64,000 nucleotides of DNA from Candidatus Poribacteria bacterium (GTDB lineage Bacteria; Poribacteria; WGA-4E; WGA-3G): assembly GCA_022825825.1 (NCBI GenBank), contig JAJDWA010000012.1, positions 1 to 64,000 of the forward strand, given 5' to 3'. The first letter of the stretch is position 1. Each line of letters begins with the position of its first letter. Under the pieces are notes generated by a model. It saw only the letters and a program-made list of their open reading frames with translations. It was not told the origin of the DNA and searched no databases. Shown piece by piece: positions 61,035 to 64,000 of the stretch. Made by a program: the position numbers and the translations under genes.

Positions 61035-62768
61035 ATGTTGGATAAAGATAATACCTTCATCAATAACATAAGAAACAAAGCAACAAAATATGTTTTACTA
61101 TTAGTTTTTGCTGCCCAAATTTTCGGAAGCGGTTGCGATGATATGAATAATCCCGTAAAAGTTATGGAGCAAATGGAAGACAGAACAGTCGCAGAAATAA
61201 AAACTGAGGCACCAAAACAGGAAACAAGATTATCCAACAACACAATTGACGAAAACAACAAACCGGACGCAGTAATTGGAAAGTTCATAAACGAAAGCGG
61301 AGACAATTTACAATATTTCATAAAAAATGAAGATGACAAAAAAATTGTATACGTAAATAAAGACAACGAACTTGTAGCAAAAATTTCTTTTGATTTTGAA
61401 AAAACGCCAAGATATGATATAGAAGTCGGCGAAAAGAATTTAGGGACAGACGACACAAAATTTAATACTTATGAAATTCTAATAAACAATTTACGAGAGG
61501 CAGGGGACATTATGCTCTCAAACAACACAATTGACGAAAACGCACGCCCAAACACAAAAGTTGGAGAGTTTATAACAGAAGAAGGACAGAAACTTAAATA
61601 TTCAATTCCAGGAAAAAGTCCTGATTTTTACATAAATGACAAAAACGAACTGCTAACCAAAAGAGAACTTGACTTTGAAACACAACCAAAATATAGTTTA
61701 CAAATCGCAGAGAAAAATGTTGAAACAGGAGAAACAGTAGAAAAAAATATTGAAATTTTGGTTAATGATTTACGAGAGGCAGGTGACATTATGCTCTCCA
61801 ACAACACAATTGACGAAAACGCACACCCAAATACAAAAGTTGGAGCGTTTATAACAGAAGAAGGACAGAAACTTAAATATTCAATTCCAGGAAAAAGTCC
61901 TGATTTTTACATAAACGATAAAAATGAACTGCTAACCAAAAGAGAATTTGACTTTGAAACACAACCAAAATATAGTTTACAAATCGCAGAGAAAAATGTT
62001 GAAACAGGAGAAACAGTAGAAAAAAATATTGAAATTTTGGTTAATGATTTACGAGAACTTGAAGATATAAAAGTTTTAGCACCTGATAACACAGAAAACT
62101 TGTCAATTGAAGAAAACAGAGAAAAGGGAACAATTGTCGGAACTTTTCAAGATGGAGAAGGACAGCAAATTGTAGGCAGTGGCAGCAATTATTTTGAAGT
62201 TGATGGAAAAAATTTAGTTATAAAACAATCTCTAAATTTTGAAGAGCTCATAAGACAATCACGCCTAACGCCAAACCAAGAAATGGAAATAAGCGTCCAA
62301 GAACCAAAAGTTGAGGGACAAAAAGTTTTCACAATAAAAATAGTAGATGTAAATGAAGCGCCTTATGATATTCAGCTTTCAAATAATTCTTTTAGTTCAG
62401 ACGATTCAATCGGAACAGAATTTGCGGAAATCCTATCTTACGATGAAGACATAGAGGACACGCACACATACAGGATTACAAAAGGGCACGAATTTATAGG
62501 AGTTAACGGAGGAAAATTAGTAAAATTACAAAACCTCCCAAGCTCAGAAATAGATATAGAAATTGAAGCAACAGATAAAGGTGGGCTAAAATGGACAAAA
62601 CAATTTACAATCACACAAACCCAACCTGAACCGATTATTCCACCAGAAGAACCTCAACAACCGCCAGAAGATCCTGTACCTCCCCAAGACGATGACGATC
62701 CTGACCCTCCCGAAGATCCACCAAGCGACCCAGATCCAAATCTTCCACCCGGCGATTGGTTCAATTGA
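61035..62768 (+). CDS. Lipoprotein with cadherin-like tandem repeats and Pro/Asp-rich tail
   Basis: About 577 residues from ATG 61035 (a TTG at 61002 has no ribosome-binding site). The lead ends in a lipobox-like GSGC (VLLLVFAAQIFGSGCDD). Three repeats of about 93 residues follow, each starting LSNNTIDEN, with an FxxExG motif and a late DFE(T/K)xPxY, typical of cadherin-like domains; copies two and three are almost identical. Two further divergent cadherin-like units follow (LSIEENREKGTIVGTFQDGE; QLSNNSFSSDDSIGTEFAEI). The tail is a Pro/Asp/Glu-rich spacer ending PNLPPGDWFN. The gene is visibly richer in A and T, with many AAA and ATA codons, than its neighbours, which suggests recent acquisition. 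Probably a surface adhesin. Confidence 0.8.
   Translation: MLDKDNTFINNIRNKATKYVLLLVFAAQIFGSGCDDMNNPVKVMEQMEDRTVAEIKTEAPKQETRLSNNTIDENNKPDAVIGKFINESGDNLQYFIKNEDDKKIVYVNKDNELVAKISFDFEKTPRYDIEVGEKNLGTDDTKFNTYEILINNLREAGDIMLSNNTIDENARPNTKVGEFITEEGQKLKYSIPGKSPDFYINDKNELLTKRELDFETQPKYSLQIAEKNVETGETVEKNIEILVNDLREAGDIMLSNNTIDENAHPNTKVGAFITEEGQKLKYSIPGKSPDFYINDKNELLTKREFDFETQPKYSLQIAEKNVETGETVEKNIEILVNDLRELEDIKVLAPDNTENLSIEENREKGTIVGTFQDGEGQQIVGSGSNYFEVDGKNLVIKQSLNFEELIRQSRLTPNQEMEISVQEPKVEGQKVFTIKIVDVNEAPYDIQLSNNSFSSDDSIGTEFAEILSYDEDIEDTHTYRITKGHEFIGVNGGKLVKLQNLPSSEIDIEIEATDKGGLKWTKQFTITQTQPEPIIPPEEPQQPPEDPVPPQDDDDPDPPEDPPSDPDPNLPPGDWFN
61506..62063 (+). repeat. Tandem 279-bp repeat inside the cadherin-like gene
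   Basis: The blocks 61506-61784 and 61785-62063 are nearly identical at DNA level, with a handful of substitutions, and in frame (93 codons). This indicates a recent internal duplication; the block before them is a diverged third copy. Confidence 0.9.
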
Positions 62769-62821
62769 AATTAGCGGTGAGCATTTGAGGACCCAGATCC
62801 AAATCTTCTACCCGGCGATGG
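62727..62821 (+). repeat. Direct repeat across the cadherin-like gene's stop
   Basis: A 31-base unit beginning GACCCAGATCCAAATCTTC at 62727 recurs at 62790 with two changes, 63 bases apart. The second copy lies after the stop but in the same frame, and would encode DPDPNLLPGDGGGH before a TAG. The gene's original C-terminus may have been that second copy. Confidence 0.8.
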
Positions 62822-62839
62822 TGGAGGACATTAGTTCGT

Positions 62840-63230
62840 AAGTTGGGTAGAGCGGAACTGAGTAGAGGGATCTTCACATCCCAATCGACCTGAATAAAGG
62901 ACTGTGTCGGTTTCAGCCAGTTAGGAGCGAAACCCAACAGGTATACTGTTCCTCTTCCTGTAGGAGCGAGCTTTGCTCGCGACCTTTCGTTCGGTGTCGC
63001 GAGCAAAGCTCGCTCCTACAAGAGGTTGTTGGGTTTCGCTTCGCTCTACCTCATAGATGTCAACTTAAGACATCCGCCTCTCTGGTAGGCGCGTTTTCTA
63101 AACGCGCCGGTCTCAATTTGAGATCGAAAACACAGCGCGTTTCCAAAACGCGCCTACTAAAACTTAGGATCCGGTGCGGTTAGGAAACCGCACCTACCGA
63201 GTGAGGCGTTTTAAACGTTATTATCTCCTT
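62840..63230. repeat. REP/REPIN array of several families
   Basis: The gap after the lipoprotein gene holds, in order: an outer inverted repeat (GCGAAACCCAACAG at 62927-62940 facing TTGTTGGGTTTCGC at 63026-63039) around an inverted pair GTAGGAGCGAG/CTCGCTCCTAC (62960-63019); an inverted pair GTAGGCGCGTTTTCTAAACG (63085) facing CGTTTCCAAAACGCGCCTAC (63138-63157); and a single GTAGGTGCGGTTTCCTAACC on the minus strand (63173-63197). No open frame of interest and no transposase. Confidence 0.8.
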
Positions 63231-63271
63231 AAGTTAATACATAATGCCAAAATATTTACACCCAACCTGCG

Positions 63272-64000
63272 TTAATCTCTTATTACCCGGTTTTTGAGTT
63301 CTACCCATTCGTCATCGGAAAGTTTGGGAGGCCATGCAATCCTTTCGCCAATCAGCGCTGAGCGATATGCCGCCATAACCAGATCGAAACCGAGCAAAGC
63401 GAACTCTAACCTATTGCGATGCGGTTGATTCTCGTCATCAAGCCATGTCGCGATTGCCTGTGTAAAGGCGCGTTGCCCGTCTCTATCATCTATTCCAAAA
63501 TCGGTCTTCTCAACGAAGGTCTCTGCCATACCGTCAAGTTGGTATCCCCATGAACCGTTTTCACGCCACCACATACGTCCTTTTGTTCCCCAAAAATCCA
63601 GGTTACAGCGCGGATTACTACCGGGAAAGTCTATTGTACCAAACGCATTTCGCGCGGATTCAAAAAATACGCGTGCGCCGTTTTCAAATGTATAAATCGC
63701 CATTAAATCTTCAGGGCACTGAAGAATTGGAACGTCGTAGGTTTCACCACCTTCAACGCTTCCCCACACGTGCGTAATAGGAATATCCTTAAGCGCAAAA
63801 AGCACAACATCCATCAGATGCGTGTCCATATCAGTAATTTCCCCTTGTGTGGCGGCGCGAATGAAGTGTATGTCGCCAAGGCTGTCTTCAGCAAAAAATT
63901 CCAGTAGTTTTTCAGCAAACGGAAGATATCTGCGTTGGTGATTAACAATAATTTTTAATCCTGTTTGCTCGTGTGCAATGGCAAGTGCTTCCGCTTCGCT
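63272..64000 (-). CDS. Gfo/Idh/MocA-family oxidoreductase (5' end outside window)
   Basis: The frame is open to the window edge, so the N-terminal NAD-binding part is missing; an apparent ATG at 63829 is internal. About 242 residues are visible. They begin SEAEALAIAHEQTGLKIIVN and continue HQRRYLPFAEKLLEFF, the typical end of the Rossmann domain, then the C-terminal alpha/beta domain (GEITDMDTHLMDVVLFALKD, MAIYTFENGARVFFESAR and the final ALIGERIAWPP). Members oxidise or reduce sugars, inositols and their derivatives. No neighbour fixes the substrate. Confidence 0.85.
   Translation of the reverse strand, partial: SEAEALAIAHEQTGLKIIVNHQRRYLPFAEKLLEFFAEDSLGDIHFIRAATQGEITDMDTHLMDVVLFALKDIPITHVWGSVEGGETYDVPILQCPEDLMAIYTFENGARVFFESARNAFGTIDFPGSNPRCNLDFWGTKGRMWWRENGSWGYQLDGMAETFVEKTDFGIDDRDGQRAFTQAIATWLDDENQPHRNRLEFALLGFDLVMAAYRSALIGERIAWPPKLSDDEWVELKNRVIRD

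Noticed and set aside
62840-63230. Possible CRISPR array
   Set aside because: The repeats are palindromic, of different families, irregularly spaced and partly inverted; there is no uniform repeat-spacer pattern and no cas gene.
63272-63829. Short complete oxidoreductase starting at the ATG at 63829
   Set aside because: The frame continues open to 64000 with matching family sequence, so the ATG is internal.

Overview
The window looks like a mid-GC, Gram-negative-type bacterium from a poorly cultured lineage. Candidatus Poribacteria or a relative is my best guess. The pointers are three phytanoyl-CoA-dioxygenase-family genes, twin secreted LamG proteins sharing one C-terminal tail, a CRTAC1/ASPIC-UnbV protein, TPR-rich secreted proteins, a cytochrome c/LRR/cohesin/dockerin giant protein, heptose (LPS-type) genes and a Wza/Wzc-type export pair. 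The taxonomy is inference; no rRNA or other marker lies in the window.

Layout. 1-8.9 kb: the end of a giant TPR protein, a REP-rich gap, a rubredoxin-like protein, and two M16 peptidase-family proteins translationally coupled to an isochorismatase-fold hydrolase. 9-19.8 kb: an S9 peptidase followed by the orphan tail of a second isochorismatase gene, a small ORF, then a secreted-protein cluster (cytochrome c/LRR/cohesin/dockerin protein, TPR protein, CRTAC1-like protein). 19.9-26 kb: a PhyH dioxygenase, a TLC-type nucleotide transporter homologue, a lipoprotein, and a branched-chain amino-acid-type ABC importer (binding protein plus two permeases, no ATPases). 26-30.3 kb (minus strand): a VWA membrane protein, GlpD and a DegT-type aminotransferase. 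30.8-32.7 kb: two nucleoside-type ABC permeases, again without an ATPase. 32.7-42.3 kb: surface polysaccharide functions (Wzc-like kinase, Wza-like exporter, heptose kinase, heptose bisphosphate phosphatase, nucleotide-sugar dehydrogenase) with an unknown two-gene cassette in the middle. 42.5-50 kb: an NYN-domain protein, a secreted repeat protein, TyrS, and an aroF-leuA unit preceded by what reads as a transcription attenuator with a 49-residue leader peptide rich in Phe, Tyr, Trp and Leu. 50-55 kb: a second copy of the two-gene cassette, then GlnE. 55-60.8 kb (minus strand): a decayed gene interrupted by a MITE, and an operon of two PhyH paralogues, a ThDP enzyme and two LamG proteins behind a consensus sigma70-type promoter. 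61-64 kb: an AT-rich cadherin-like repeat lipoprotein, a dense REP array and a partial Gfo/Idh/MocA oxidoreductase.

Three features cut across the window. First, many intergenic gaps carry small palindromes that begin with GTAG on one strand, often as inverted pairs and sometimes inside elements whose inverted ends start with TA. Second, a two-gene cassette of unknown function (single-pass membrane protein plus small secreted protein) occurs twice, and its copy B appears frameshifted in the signal peptide. Third, two ABC importers lack nearby ATPases. The strongest candidate for undescribed biology is the aroF-leuA attenuator; next are the duplicated cassette and the REP/MITE complex.
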